From assembly GCA_018399285.1 (NCBI GenBank), contig JAGYOW010000022.1:1-49842 (forward strand): a DNA stretch of 49,842 bases. The letters are read 5' to 3'. Shown one piece after another: positions 27,145 to 36,739 of this stretch. Position numbers and translations under genes: made by a program. A model generated the notes under the pieces. It was not told the origin of the DNA. It worked only from the letters and a program-made list of their open reading frames with translations, and did not search any database. Within the stretch, counting starts at the first letter, position 1, and each line of letters starts with the position of its first letter. This DNA is from Desulfotignum sp. (GTDB taxonomy: Bacteria > Desulfobacterota > Desulfobacteria > Desulfobacterales > Desulfobacteraceae).

Positions 27145-29323
27145 AATTGATGCGGTTCTGGCGGCCGCAGCCCAAAATAATCAGTCTGCGCTCACGGAAG
27201 CCGATGCCAAACGGATTTTCAAGGCCGCAGGCATGCCCGTGGTTGCGGAAATTGCAGTAAAAACCGCACAAAAAGCAGCGGGTGCGGCCCGTGAACTTGG
27301 ATTTCCCGTGGTTCTCAAAGGATTTGGTTCAACGATTTTACATAAAACCGAAGCCGGGCTGGTCTGTCCGGGTCTGGCCACGGCTGCGCAGGTTGAGGCA
27401 GCGGCCCGGAAAATGACAGATCGGGCCGGCAAGGACCTGGAGGGGTTTCTGGTACAGCCCATGGTCCAGGGAAAAAGAGAGCTGGTGGCCGGTATGTTCA
27501 GGGATCCCCAGTTCGGGCCGGTGGTTATGTTCGGTCTGGGCGGCATCTTTACCGAAGCAATTAAGGCGGTGGTGTTCAAGATCGCGCCGTTGACGGATGC
27601 GGATATGGACGACATGCTGACTTCCTTTCCCGGTGCTGAGCTGCTCAAGGCATTCCGGGGAGAATCCGCCTGTGATTTGAAGACATTGAAAACGGTTTTA
27701 AAAGGACTTTCAGATCTGGCCCTTTCCCGGCCGGAAATTCGGGAAATCGATATCAATCCTTTAATCATTGCGCCGGACGGCCGGCCGGTGGCCGTGGACG
27801 GGCTGATTGCCCTTCAACACGTTCAAAAAACAGAAATTTTCCGGCACCCGGTAGATCTGAAAACCCTGGGCGCCTGCTTTTATCCGGAAACCATCGCTTT
27901 TGTGGGGGCATCGGCCACCATCGGCAAATGGGGCCATATGCTGCCCACTAACACCCTGTCCCGGGATTACAAAGGCCGGATCTATCTGGTGAATCCCAAG
28001 GGAGCGCCCATCATGGGCCGGCCGGTATTCCGGTCGGTATCAGATATTCCTGAAGATGTGGACCTGGCCGTGGTGACCGTGCCGGCCCGACATGTCAAAG
28101 GACTGATCCCCGAGCTGGCAGCCAGAAACGTCAAAGGCATGCTGCTGGTCACCTCCGGGTTCCGGGAAGTGGGAGAAACAGGGGCGGCCCTGGAAAAAGA
28201 AGTGGTGGATGCTGCGGCACAAGCCGGTATTCTGGTGCTGGGACCCAACACCATGGGGCTGTGTAATCCCCATGTACAGCTTTACTGCACTGCGGCCCAT
28301 GCGTATCCCGTGCCCGGATCCACGGCCCTGGTGTGTCAGTCCGGGAATATGGGGACCCAGCTGCTGGCGTTTGCCGAACAGCAGGATATCGGTATCCGGG
28401 CTTTTTCCGGATCCGGCAATGAAGCCATGGTCACCATTGAGGATTACATGGAAGCCTTTGAAATCGATGCATTGACCCGCACCGTGGTGCTGTATATCGA
28501 AAGCGTCAAACATGGCCGGCGGTTTTTCAACAGTGCCCGGCGGGTGTCGCAGAAAAAACCGGTGGTGGTGCTAAAAGGAGGCCGCACCGAGCAGGGAAAA
28601 CAGGCGGCCGCCAGTCATACCGGCGCCATGGCATCGAATGCAAAGGTATTTGACGCCGCCTGCCGCCAGGCCGGTATTATCCAGGTGGATCAACCCCTGG
28701 AACTGCTGGATCTGTCTGCGGTGTTTTCCTCGCTGCCGCTGCCCTCAGGCAACCGGGTGGCCATCATGACTTTGGGGGGCGGGTGGGGCGTGGTTGCCGC
28801 CGACCTTTGCGCGGAGCACGGGCTGATCGTACCACCGCTGTCTGGCGAGATTATCGACAGATTGAACAAGGTGCTGCCCGATTTCTGGAGCCATGGCAAT
28901 CCCGTGGATATTGTGGGAGAAGGAAACCCGGATATTCCCAAAACCTGTCTTAGAGAACTGCTGGAGTGGGACGGGTGTGATGCGGTCATTCATCTGGGAA
29001 TCCACGGCAAACGGGTCCTGGTCAACAATATGGCTGAATCCGTTTCCAATACCGACCCGTCCATCACCGCAGAACAGGTGGCGGATTTCAAACAGGCGGT
29101 GCTGGAAATTGAAGAAGATTACACCCGGTTTGTGGTGCAGATGATCCATACTTACAACAAGCCGGTGCTAGGGGTAAGCCTGTTGACGGATGGCGCCAGC
29201 AAAACCCTTTACCGGTTTGATGATCTGGATTACAAAGGTGTTTTTTTCGCCTCCCCGGAAAGGGCGGTAAAATGTCTGTCTGCCATGCATCAATACCAGG
29301 AATGGCGCCATAAACAAGGGTAA
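27131..29323 (+). CDS. ADP-forming acetate/acyl-CoA ligase, fused beta-alpha subunits
   Basis: A 730-residue enzyme of the NDP-forming acyl-CoA synthetase family, which links acyl-CoA hydrolysis to ATP synthesis or the reverse. Residues 1-225 are the ATP-grasp (beta) domain, with VVLKGFGSTILHKTEAGLV and IREIDINPLIIAPDGRPVAV. From about 240 the CoA-binding domain (FVGASATIGKWGHML) and the succinyl-CoA-ligase-like domain follow; the phospho-His lies in KQAAASHTGAMA near residue 496. The beta-alpha order is the less common one but well known. It overlaps the TetR gene and could give ATP from acetyl- or branched acyl-CoA; the substrate is not evident. Confidence 0.9.
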   Translation: MDVIEIDAVLAAAAQNNQSALTEADAKRIFKAAGMPVVAEIAVKTAQKAAGAARELGFPVVLKGFGSTILHKTEAGLVCPGLATAAQVEAAARKMTDRAGKDLEGFLVQPMVQGKRELVAGMFRDPQFGPVVMFGLGGIFTEAIKAVVFKIAPLTDADMDDMLTSFPGAELLKAFRGESACDLKTLKTVLKGLSDLALSRPEIREIDINPLIIAPDGRPVAVDGLIALQHVQKTEIFRHPVDLKTLGACFYPETIAFVGASATIGKWGHMLPTNTLSRDYKGRIYLVNPKGAPIMGRPVFRSVSDIPEDVDLAVVTVPARHVKGLIPELAARNVKGMLLVTSGFREVGETGAALEKEVVDAAAQAGILVLGPNTMGLCNPHVQLYCTAAHAYPVPGSTALVCQSGNMGTQLLAFAEQQDIGIRAFSGSGNEAMVTIEDYMEAFEIDALTRTVVLYIESVKHGRRFFNSARRVSQKKPVVVLKGGRTEQGKQAAASHTGAMASNAKVFDAACRQAGIIQVDQPLELLDLSAVFSSLPLPSGNRVAIMTLGGGWGVVAADLCAEHGLIVPPLSGEIIDRLNKVLPDFWSHGNPVDIVGEGNPDIPKTCLRELLEWDGCDAVIHLGIHGKRVLVNNMAESVSNTDPSITAEQVADFKQAVLEIEEDYTRFVVQMIHTYNKPVLGVSLLTDGASKTLYRFDDLDYKGVFFASPERAVKCLSAMHQYQEWRHKQG

Positions 29324-29407
29324 AAAGATCCCGGTTGAAACTTGTCCGGTTTTGTTTTAAGGTGTAAAAATGCAATTGTGAACCCCTTAATTTCAGGAGA
29401 AACGCTC

Positions 29408-30199
29408 ATGACAACCCAAATAACGACTGCTTCTTTTATGAAAATGAAGCAGCAGGGGAAAAAAATAACCACATTGACCGCGTATGACTACCCATTTGCA
29501 AGAATACTGGACCAGGCCGGTATTGATTCCATCCTGGTGGGGGATTCTCTGGGCATGGTGGTTCAGGGCAGGCAAACCACATTGCCCGTGACCATGGATG
29601 AAATGCTGTATCATACCGCCATGGTGGCCCGGGCCTGTCAACGGGCCTTGGTGATCGGGGACATGCCGTTTATGTCCTACCAGGGTGATTTGAATGATGC
29701 GGTTCAGAACGCCGGCCGGTTTTTAAAGGAAGCCGGGGCATCTGCCGTAAAACTGGAGGGCGGGGCTGACGTGTGTCCGGTGATCACGGCATTGGCCAAA
29801 GCCGGGATTCCGGTGCAGGCCCATATCGGTCTGACGCCCCAGTCAGTTCACCAGATGGGCGGTTTCAGGGTACAGCGGGACGAGGAACGGCTGCTGAAAG
29901 ATGCAAAGGATGTGGCAGCGGCCGGCGCATTTTCCGTGGTGCTGGAAGGAATTCCGTCTCCCATATCTGAAAAGATCACCCAGACGCTGAAAATTCCCAC
30001 CATCGGTATCGGGGCCGGTCCCCATTGTGATGGTCAGGTGCTGGTACTCCACGACATGCTGGGGATCAATGACCGGTTTCTGCCCAAATTCGTGAAAAAA
30101 TATGCGGATCTGGCCGCTGCGGCCGGAAAAGGGGTGGCCGACTATATTGAAGAGGTGCAGCAGGGCCGGTTTCCTTCGGATGAATATGAATACAAATAA
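29408..30199 (+). CDS. panB: 3-methyl-2-oxobutanoate hydroxymethyltransferase PanB
   Basis: A 263-residue enzyme that adds the hydroxymethyl group of methylene-tetrahydrofolate to ketoisovalerate, the first step to pantoate. Motifs are [52 protein letters not shown] and [16 protein letters not shown]. The start at 29408 follows AGGAG; the in-frame ATG at 29342 lacks a site. A DUF2520 protein gene overlaps its 3' end by 20 bases; panC and panD are not in the window. Confidence 0.95.
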   Translation: MTTQITTASFMKMKQQGKKITTLTAYDYPFARILDQAGIDSILVGDSLGMVVQGRQTTLPVTMDEMLYHTAMVARACQRALVIGDMPFMSYQGDLNDAVQNAGRFLKEAGASAVKLEGGADVCPVITALAKAGIPVQAHIGLTPQSVHQMGGFRVQRDEERLLKDAKDVAAAGAFSVVLEGIPSPISEKITQTLKIPTIGIGAGPHCDGQVLVLHDMLGINDRFLPKFVKKYADLAAAAGKGVADYIEEVQQGRFPSDEYEYK

Positions 30200-31085
30200 A
30201 ACAAAAAACAGGTTCTGCATCATCGGCTGCGGCCGTGTGGGCATCAACCTGGCGGTGTTTCTGGCACAGCAGGGATATTGTCCCGGGGCATTTGTCAGCA
30301 GAACCCGGGACTCGGCCCGGAAAGCAATGGGCTGGGTTCAGGGTGGGGCCGTGTTCAATGATCCGGCAAAAGCAGCCAGAGACTGTGATCTGATTTTTAT
30401 TGCCACGCCGGATGTCCAGATTAAACCCGTATGCGATCAGGTGGCTGCGGCCGAAGGATTTGATGCGCACAGCGTGGTGTTTCACCTGTCCGGGGCGTTG
30501 TCATCGGATATTCTGTCGTCGGCCCGGGAAAAAGGGGCTGCCACGGGATCACTTCATCCGCTTCAGTCATTTGTGCCGTATGCACCGGATGCGTCATCCC
30601 CGTTCCAAGGGATCAATATGTCCATCGAGGGCACGGATCGGGCACAGACTATGGGCCAGCAAATCGTGACCCAGTTGAAGGCCCGGCCCTTTACCATCCC
30701 CACAGATGCCAAAACCCTGTACCATGCCGCAGCTGTGGTGGCCTCCAATTATCTGGTGACGGTGGAGCATTTTGCCTTGACCCTCTTAGGCAGTGCCGGT
30801 CTGGCCCCGGACAAGGCCTTTGATATTCTGGCGCCTTTGATCCAGGGCACCTTGGGCAATATCGCGTCCCAGGGCAGTGTCAAGGCCCTGACCGGCCCGG
30901 TGGTCCGGGGCGATGAAACGATCATCGCCCGGCACCTGGCTGATATTGATAAAAAAATGCCCCGGTATTCAGACCTGTACCGGCTACTGGGTCAGCATAC
31001 GCTGGAGATCGCCAGAATGAGACCGGATTTTCCCCGGGCAGCTGACCCGAAACTGACGGATCTGTTGAAAAAAAAGTCTGACTGA
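30180..31085 (+). CDS. Rossmann-like and DUF2520 domain protein
   Basis: A 301-residue protein with an N-terminal NAD(P)-type Rossmann fold ([18 protein letters not shown]) and a C-terminal DUF2520 helical domain. Family signatures [12 protein letters not shown] and [16 protein letters not shown] are present. The fold resembles ketopantoate and pyrroline-carboxylate reductases. It begins inside panB (20-base overlap), so the two are translated together. Genes of this family also stand next to panC-panD in actinobacteria, so a role in pantothenate synthesis, perhaps as ketopantoate reductase, is plausible but unproven. The ATG at 30180 is chosen; ATG 30186 is equally possible. Confidence 0.85.
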   Translation: MNMNTNKTKNRFCIIGCGRVGINLAVFLAQQGYCPGAFVSRTRDSARKAMGWVQGGAVFNDPAKAARDCDLIFIATPDVQIKPVCDQVAAAEGFDAHSVVFHLSGALSSDILSSAREKGAATGSLHPLQSFVPYAPDASSPFQGINMSIEGTDRAQTMGQQIVTQLKARPFTIPTDAKTLYHAAAVVASNYLVTVEHFALTLLGSAGLAPDKAFDILAPLIQGTLGNIASQGSVKALTGPVVRGDETIIARHLADIDKKMPRYSDLYRLLGQHTLEIARMRPDFPRAADPKLTDLLKKKSD

Positions 31086-31092
31086 CGTTCTG

Positions 31093-34071
31093 TTATATCC
31101 TGTTCAGTACCAGCGGGGCCTGCCCTGATTTTTCCAGCGTCAGGTTGGCCTGTTCCAGAGCGGTTTTGCTGGAGATGACTGAAACACCCGCGTGCCGGCG
31201 ATCCAGGTCAAAATATTTTTGAGCGATGGCTTGGACCCGGTTTTTGTCCAGCTGAAGCAGCTGATCCTTGAACTGCTGGCGGATCTCGTTGGTGAGCCGG
31301 GCAATATCCCGGTAGAATGCTTTCATGGCGGCCGGTCCCGGGGTTTCCGGTTTGTCGATATCTGAGCACACCTGAAGAATGGCTTCCTTGACATCGGTCT
31401 GTGTGTAGTCCCCTTTCATGATGTATTCACAGGCTTTGTGGTAGACATCCAGGGTGCGTGTGATATGAGGGTCCCGATAGGAACCCAATGAGAAAATGCC
31501 TTCTTCGGAATTGTAAATGGCAAATCCGCCGTATGCCCCGCCTTTTTCCCGGATTTCCCGGTGCAGAAACAATGCCCGCAGAATTTTACTGATCACGGAC
31601 AGACCCGGGGCGTCGTCGTGGGTGATCCCCACAGTTTTAAAAGACTGACCCACAAATGAAACTGCCGTGTTGGTCATCCACCCGTCCCGGGGGGCTTGTG
31701 TGTCTCTGGGGATGTCCGGGGTGAAAAATGCCGGCCTGGATCCGTCCGGCAGTGCGGTAAGCATCTGTCCGATGGCCTGATCCGCCTGCTGGATGGCATC
31801 CAGGCTTCCGATAACAGCCGGTTTGAAATTGTCTTTGCGTAAGATTCCCCCGGCCATGGCATTCAGGTTTTCCGCCAGTTGTTCCATCACCGGTTGCGCT
31901 GTCTCTGGATCCGTTATGTTCTGAACGATCTGTTTAATGGTCTGGTACTGGGCAATGCCGTGCCAGATTTCATTGATGTGGGATGCCATGGACAGATGCC
32001 GGGATGACAGGGAAATGGCATACCGGTGACCGGTGGCGACAATGGAGGATTCCATGCCGGCCTGGTACTGGAGCAGCAGATTTTTCAACCGTTCCAGATC
32101 GGTGAACCCATAAGTCAGAACAAATTCCCTGATAATGTCAAACAGATGGGGGATGTTCCGGTCCAGCGCTTTCCCCTGGAGCGCCAGAAACACATGGGAA
32201 TCCGCTTCCTTGTCAAAATAGGTCCCGGAAAAAGGAGACAGGGTCACCCCGCCGGTGTACCGGTCTATTTTTTCCGCCATCCGGATATAGGATTGACCGG
32301 CGGTTCCGCTGTGGGTAAAGGCCTGGCAGAAAAAAGGGACCAGGGGAAACAACGATGTCGCCACATGACCGGCCCCTATGGGGCAGGTGAAATACAGAAT
32401 GCCGGAAGTGGCCTTGTCATAGCCGGCCGCATGTGTCACCCGGTCCAGTTGGTCCGGAGAGATCATCTCAATTTCCGGTGGCACGTCCGTGAGTTCCAGT
32501 GTAGGAAGCACGGACAGATCTTCCTGCTGCTCCTGTATTTGCTCCAGCTGAGTTGCATCCTGTTTGATTTTTTCCAGATCTTTTTGTGACAGATTCTGAT
32601 ATATTTTAGTCAGTTCTTTTTTGATCTGCTTTTCCGTGCCAGATTCCAGGTCCGGGTCAGGTGCCAGGGTAAACAGCACCCGGTGGGGGTTGTCAATAAA
32701 ATAGGTTTTCAACCGTTCTTCCAGAAATCCACCTTTGGCAAGGGCCTGTTGCAGCCGTTCCAGGTCTGCGTCAATGTTGATGCAGGACACGGGATCTCCG
32801 TCATGGATCAGATTGCCGGTAAAGGAAAGCAGCAGTTTGATGCCAAAAGGATACGGGGTGTTGGTGATCTCTTTTCTGTAAAATTCGATCTGGTGAATGG
32901 CGGATTCAACCAGATCCGGGGCAATCCCTTCTTTTACCAGATTTTCAAGGGTTGAAAAAACAATGGATTCCACCTGAGCCACGGCACTTTTTTCTATGTC
33001 TTTGAGCCCGATGGCAAACATGGCATCCCGGTTGTCGGGTTCGAATCCGGACGCGTCTGCCAGTGCAGATCCCAGGTTGGAATCGATGAGCGCTTTTCTT
33101 AACGGAGATGCGGCATTGCCGATCAGAATCTGTTCCAATACAGTGAGTACCAGCACTTCAAAGTCGTCTTTGGCATCACAGGTGAGCCAGGCCACACACC
33201 CCTGATATTTTTTTTCCATTGTGTCGGTATCGGAATAGGCATATGTGTATGTTTCCTGTCGAGGGATCTGCCACCGGGGCTGGGCAGGTACTGAGGAATC
33301 CACGGACAAAAAATCGAATCCGTGCAGCACCTTGTCATGGATGAAACCCAGGGTTTTTTCCAGAGACAGATTTCCATAGGTGTAGAACTGGGCGTTGGAG
33401 GGATGGTAGTACCGGCTGTGAAAGCGTTTAAGATCCTGCCAGGTCAGTTTCGGGATTTCCAAAGGATCCCCGCCGGAATTGTTGCTGTAAGTGGTGTCCG
33501 GATACAGGCTCTGGAGCAGTGCCCGGCCCATGACTTGCGAGGGTGAGGACATGGCGCCTTTCATCTCATTGTATACCACACCTTTGTACACCAGTTCCGG
33601 GTTCTGGGATGGGTCTATATCCAGGCGGCATCCTTCCTGTTTAAAGCTTAATTCATCGATTTTCGGGAAAAAGGCGGCATCCAGGTACACATCCATGAGA
33701 TTAAAATAATCTTTTTCGTTCTGGGTGGCAAACGGATACATGGTCCAGTCGGATGCGGTGAACGCGTTCATGAACGTGGACAGACTCCGCTTGATCATGG
33801 AAAAAAACGGATCCCGGACATTGAAATGGCGGGATCCGCACAAAACGGTGTGTTCCAGTATGTGGGCAACCCCGGTTGAATCAGTGGGAACCGTTCTGAA
33901 AATAACGCTGAAAGTGTTTTCCTTATCCTGGTTGGCAATATGAAAATGCCGGGCCCGGGTTTTGTCGTGCACCAGCTGTATTAATGTGGAATCAATGATG
34001 GGCAAAGGGGTGACGTCGACAACTTTGTAATTGTGAATGCGCTGGCCAGGGTTATATGTGTGACAGGTCAT
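31093..34071 (-). CDS. M16C (PreP/Cym1-like) metalloprotease
   Basis: A 992-residue insulinase-family peptidase of the PreP type, four homologous domains in one chain forming a closed chamber for peptide degradation. The inverted zinc motif HxxEH is seen at residues 70-74 (AHILEHTVLCGS), followed by FMNAFTASDWTMYPFATQN and NEKDYFNLMDVYLDAAFFPK, where the third ligand lies. A long coiled linker near residues 505-530 (EKIKQDATQLEQIQEQQED) joins the halves, as in the family. No signal peptide is seen, so it is probably cytoplasmic. It ends 7 bases from the convergent DUF2520 gene. Confidence 0.93.
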   Translation of the reverse strand: MTCHTYNPGQRIHNYKVVDVTPLPIIDSTLIQLVHDKTRARHFHIANQDKENTFSVIFRTVPTDSTGVAHILEHTVLCGSRHFNVRDPFFSMIKRSLSTFMNAFTASDWTMYPFATQNEKDYFNLMDVYLDAAFFPKIDELSFKQEGCRLDIDPSQNPELVYKGVVYNEMKGAMSSPSQVMGRALLQSLYPDTTYSNNSGGDPLEIPKLTWQDLKRFHSRYYHPSNAQFYTYGNLSLEKTLGFIHDKVLHGFDFLSVDSSVPAQPRWQIPRQETYTYAYSDTDTMEKKYQGCVAWLTCDAKDDFEVLVLTVLEQILIGNAASPLRKALIDSNLGSALADASGFEPDNRDAMFAIGLKDIEKSAVAQVESIVFSTLENLVKEGIAPDLVESAIHQIEFYRKEITNTPYPFGIKLLLSFTGNLIHDGDPVSCINIDADLERLQQALAKGGFLEERLKTYFIDNPHRVLFTLAPDPDLESGTEKQIKKELTKIYQNLSQKDLEKIKQDATQLEQIQEQQEDLSVLPTLELTDVPPEIEMISPDQLDRVTHAAGYDKATSGILYFTCPIGAGHVATSLFPLVPFFCQAFTHSGTAGQSYIRMAEKIDRYTGGVTLSPFSGTYFDKEADSHVFLALQGKALDRNIPHLFDIIREFVLTYGFTDLERLKNLLLQYQAGMESSIVATGHRYAISLSSRHLSMASHINEIWHGIAQYQTIKQIVQNITDPETAQPVMEQLAENLNAMAGGILRKDNFKPAVIGSLDAIQQADQAIGQMLTALPDGSRPAFFTPDIPRDTQAPRDGWMTNTAVSFVGQSFKTVGITHDDAPGLSVISKILRALFLHREIREKGGAYGGFAIYNSEEGIFSLGSYRDPHITRTLDVYHKACEYIMKGDYTQTDVKEAILQVCSDIDKPETPGPAAMKAFYRDIARLTNEIRQQFKDQLLQLDKNRVQAIAQKYFDLDRRHAGVSVISSKTALEQANLTLEKSGQAPLVLNRI

Positions 34072-34090
34072 AAAAAGGGTTTCCGGTAGA

Positions 34091-34453
34091 TTAAGTGGTT
34101 TTGTAAGTGCCGCGGCGGACCCGCTGAATTTTTCCCAAAGAGTCCAGCCGGTAAATGATGTTTCTCAGTTTTTTGTCTTCAAATCCGGTGGCATCCATGA
34201 TGGTTTTGAAATCAACCCCGTCGGGATATCCGGCAATGATTTCCAAAGCGATTGCAGACGCACTTTTTCGCCTGCCCGTTTTTTTGCGGGGTTGCCGTTT
34301 TGTGCCGGGCTGCTTCTGCTGAATGAGCTGTTCCAGCGTGTCAAGTCTGGCATGAAGATGGTTGATATCCTCTTTTGTGGGCATATCCAATCGTTGTAGC
34401 AGGGTTTTGATAAGCCCTTCCCAGTTGGTTCCAAGGTCCACGTTGTGTGACAT
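34091..34453 (-). CDS. Small coiled-coil plus winged-helix-like protein
   Basis: A 120-residue protein. Residues 25-45 (TKEDINHLHARLDTLEQLIQ) form a coiled coil like those in polyhydroxyalkanoate-granule and related regulators; then comes a basic linker (KRQPRKKTGRRK), and residues 75-120 resemble a winged helix (VDFKTIMDATGFEDKKLRNI, then a wing IQRVRRGTYKTT). It may bind DNA or a granule. The ATG at 34453 follows AGGAG; the ORF could extend 12 codons further without a site. The divergent intergenic region toward rsmA holds a palindrome it might bind. Confidence 0.65.
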   Translation of the reverse strand: MSHNVDLGTNWEGLIKTLLQRLDMPTKEDINHLHARLDTLEQLIQQKQPGTKRQPRKKTGRRKSASAIALEIIAGYPDGVDFKTIMDATGFEDKKLRNIIYRLDSLGKIQRVRRGTYKTT

Positions 34454-34530
34454 GACGTATCTCCTGATTCTAAAAGGTTGTGTTTTCACGTAATAATCCC
34501 GCGTGTACCGGTCGTCCCGGTATTGAATAT

Positions 34531-34547
34531 TACGTCGTATTAACGTA
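34531..34547. promoter_or_regulatory. Short palindrome TACGT-N7-ACGTA in the divergent promoter region
   Basis: The inverted repeat lies in an AT-rich stretch (TATATTATAAAA follows) between the winged-helix gene and rsmA, where promoters for both directions must be. It is a candidate operator; the binding protein is unknown. Confidence 0.3.
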
Positions 34548-34606
34548 TATTATAAAATTGCGTAGTCTAAAATTACTTCTTGAAATAAAGAAAGTCAAGC
34601 AGCAAT

Positions 34607-35455
34607 ATGATATATCCAGGGCAGTTACTCAAAGAAAAACAGATTTATGCCGGCAAGGAGATGGGACAGAATTTTCTGTCAAACCCGGAAACAGCCTGTA
34701 TGATTGTGGATCGGACCGGTATTGATCGCCATGCAAGAGTGGTGGAAATCGGCCCCGGTTTGGGCGCCTTGACCATTCCCATTGCAAAAATAACCCGCCA
34801 TATCACGGTGGTGGAAAAGGACCGGCGGTTGATTCCCTTGCTGACGCAGGTGCTTGAAAGCCATGAAATCGACTGGGTCCGGGTGGTGAACCAGGATTTT
34901 CTGAAAACCGATATTGCTGCTTTGGCCCAGGGGCAGAAACTGGTGGTCATGGGCAATCTGCCCTACAATATTTCGTCTCAGATTCTGTTTCAATTGATCC
35001 GGGCCCGGGATTCGGTGGGCAGCGCTTTTCTGATGTTTCAAAAAGAACTGGCGGACCGGATCCTGGCAACTCCGGGCAATAAGGCTTATTCGCGGTTATC
35101 TGCGGTTTCCCAATATGCCGCCGATATCCGGCGGCTGGTGAACATCGGGCCGGGTGCTTTTTTTCCGAAACCGGAGGTGGATTCCACGGTACTGTCATTT
35201 GATTTTTTTCCTTCCCGGTCCTTTTCCCGGGACATGGAACAACAACTGTTTACCGTGATCAAGGCGGCATTTTCAAAGCGCAGAAAATCATTGAAAAATT
35301 CTCTGGTCGGCCCGGATCTCGGGCTGGACAAACCCACGATTGCACAAGCGCTGAAAAACGCTGACATAACACCGGAACGCCGGGCCGAAACCCTGAGTGT
35401 GAAAGAATTTGAGACATTGACCCGGGCGGTGGATCCGTTTTTAAAAAAAGAGTGA
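34607..35455 (+). CDS. rsmA: 16S rRNA (A1518/A1519) dimethyltransferase RsmA (KsgA)
   Basis: A 282-residue SAM-dependent methyltransferase that dimethylates two adenines near the 3' end of 16S rRNA during 30S assembly. It has GQNFLSNPET, the SAM site VVEIGPGLGALTIPIA, the catalytic NLPYNISSQILF and the C-terminal FFPKPEVDSTVLSF region. The start at 34607 gives a normal N-terminus (YAGKEMGQNFL) with a weak ribosome site. Confidence 0.95.
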   Translation: MIYPGQLLKEKQIYAGKEMGQNFLSNPETACMIVDRTGIDRHARVVEIGPGLGALTIPIAKITRHITVVEKDRRLIPLLTQVLESHEIDWVRVVNQDFLKTDIAALAQGQKLVVMGNLPYNISSQILFQLIRARDSVGSAFLMFQKELADRILATPGNKAYSRLSAVSQYAADIRRLVNIGPGAFFPKPEVDSTVLSFDFFPSRSFSRDMEQQLFTVIKAAFSKRRKSLKNSLVGPDLGLDKPTIAQALKNADITPERRAETLSVKEFETLTRAVDPFLKKE

Positions 35456-35512
35456 AGATGAAAATTTGTGTTTGGATGGTGAAAACCGATTCAGAATAAA
35501 AAAGGAAAAATC

Positions 35513-36739
35513 ATGATCAGAGCCAATGAAAATTATCAGAAATTAAAAGCGTCCTATCTTTTTTCAGATATTGCCCGGCGTGTGGATCAGTTCCAGAAGG
35601 AAAATCCGGATATCCGGGTGATTCGTCTGGGCATCGGAGATGTGACAAGGGCCTTGCCTCCGGCGGTGGTAACCGCATTCCACAAAGGCGTGGATGACAT
35701 GGCAGATGACGCCACGTTCCGGGGATACGGCCCGGAACAGGGGTATGCGTTTTTACGGGAAAAAATTGCAGTCCATGATTACCAGGCCCGGGGAGCGGAT
35801 ATCTCGGCGGACGAGATCTTTGTCAGTGACGGTGCCAAATGTGATACCGGCAATTTCCAGGAACTGTTTGCCGGTGATATCAAAATCGCGATTCCGGATC
35901 CGGTGTATCCGGTGTACCTGGATACCAATGTCATGGCCGGCAGAACCGGGGAATTTGTGGACGGCCGTTATAAGGACATTGTCTACCTGGATTGTATCAA
36001 GGAAAACCGGTTTCTTCCCCAGTTGCCGGAAACCCCGGTGGACCTGATCTATCTGTGTTTTCCCAACAACCCCACCGGCACCTGCGCCTCCAAATCCGAT
36101 CTGACACAATGGGTGGATTATGCCCGCAAGAACCACGCATTGATCCTGTTTGATGCAGCATATGAATCTTTTGTCCGGGATGCATCCCTGCCCAGAAGCA
36201 TCTATGAAATCGACGGGGCCCGGGAAGTGGCCGTGGAATTCAGAAGTTTTTCCAAAACCGCCGGGTTCACCGGGACCCGGTGCGGATTTACCGTGGTTCC
36301 CAAAGAATGCCGGGTGTTTTTGAACAATGGGGACTCCGTGTCTCTGCATGGGCTGTGGAATCGCCGTCAGAGTACCAAGTTCAACGGGGTTTCCTATCCG
36401 GTGCAAAAAGCCGCAGAAGCCGTATACACCCGGGAAGGACAGGCCCAGATCAGTGAATTGATCGCCGGGTATCTGGAGAATGCCGATATCATCGGTAAAA
36501 CCATGGTCGACTTAGGATTTGAATATGTGGGGGGAGACAATTCCCCTTATATCTGGGTGGACGGCCAGGGCCGGGATTCCTGGGATTTTTTTGATCTGCT
36601 GCTGCATAAAGCCGGGGTGGTATGTACGCCGGGCGGCGGATTCGGCAGATGCGGCAGTCCATATATCCGGATATCCGCGTTCAACAGCCGGGAAAACGTG
36701 GTCGAAGCCATGACGCGGATGAAAGAGGCATTGAAATGA
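35513..36739 (+). CDS. dapL: LL-diaminopimelate aminotransferase DapL
   Basis: A 408-residue PLP enzyme that converts tetrahydrodipicolinate directly to LL-diaminopimelate, for lysine and peptidoglycan. Recognised by [14 protein letters not shown]-like N-terminus ([20 protein letters not shown]), [42 protein letters not shown] and the Schiff-base Lys in [18 protein letters not shown]. Length matches the family. Its stop overlaps moeA by four bases (ATGA). Confidence 0.95.
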   Translation: MIRANENYQKLKASYLFSDIARRVDQFQKENPDIRVIRLGIGDVTRALPPAVVTAFHKGVDDMADDATFRGYGPEQGYAFLREKIAVHDYQARGADISADEIFVSDGAKCDTGNFQELFAGDIKIAIPDPVYPVYLDTNVMAGRTGEFVDGRYKDIVYLDCIKENRFLPQLPETPVDLIYLCFPNNPTGTCASKSDLTQWVDYARKNHALILFDAAYESFVRDASLPRSIYEIDGAREVAVEFRSFSKTAGFTGTRCGFTVVPKECRVFLNNGDSVSLHGLWNRRQSTKFNGVSYPVQKAAEAVYTREGQAQISELIAGYLENADIIGKTMVDLGFEYVGGDNSPYIWVDGQGRDSWDFFDLLLHKAGVVCTPGGGFGRCGSPYIRISAFNSRENVVEAMTRMKEALK

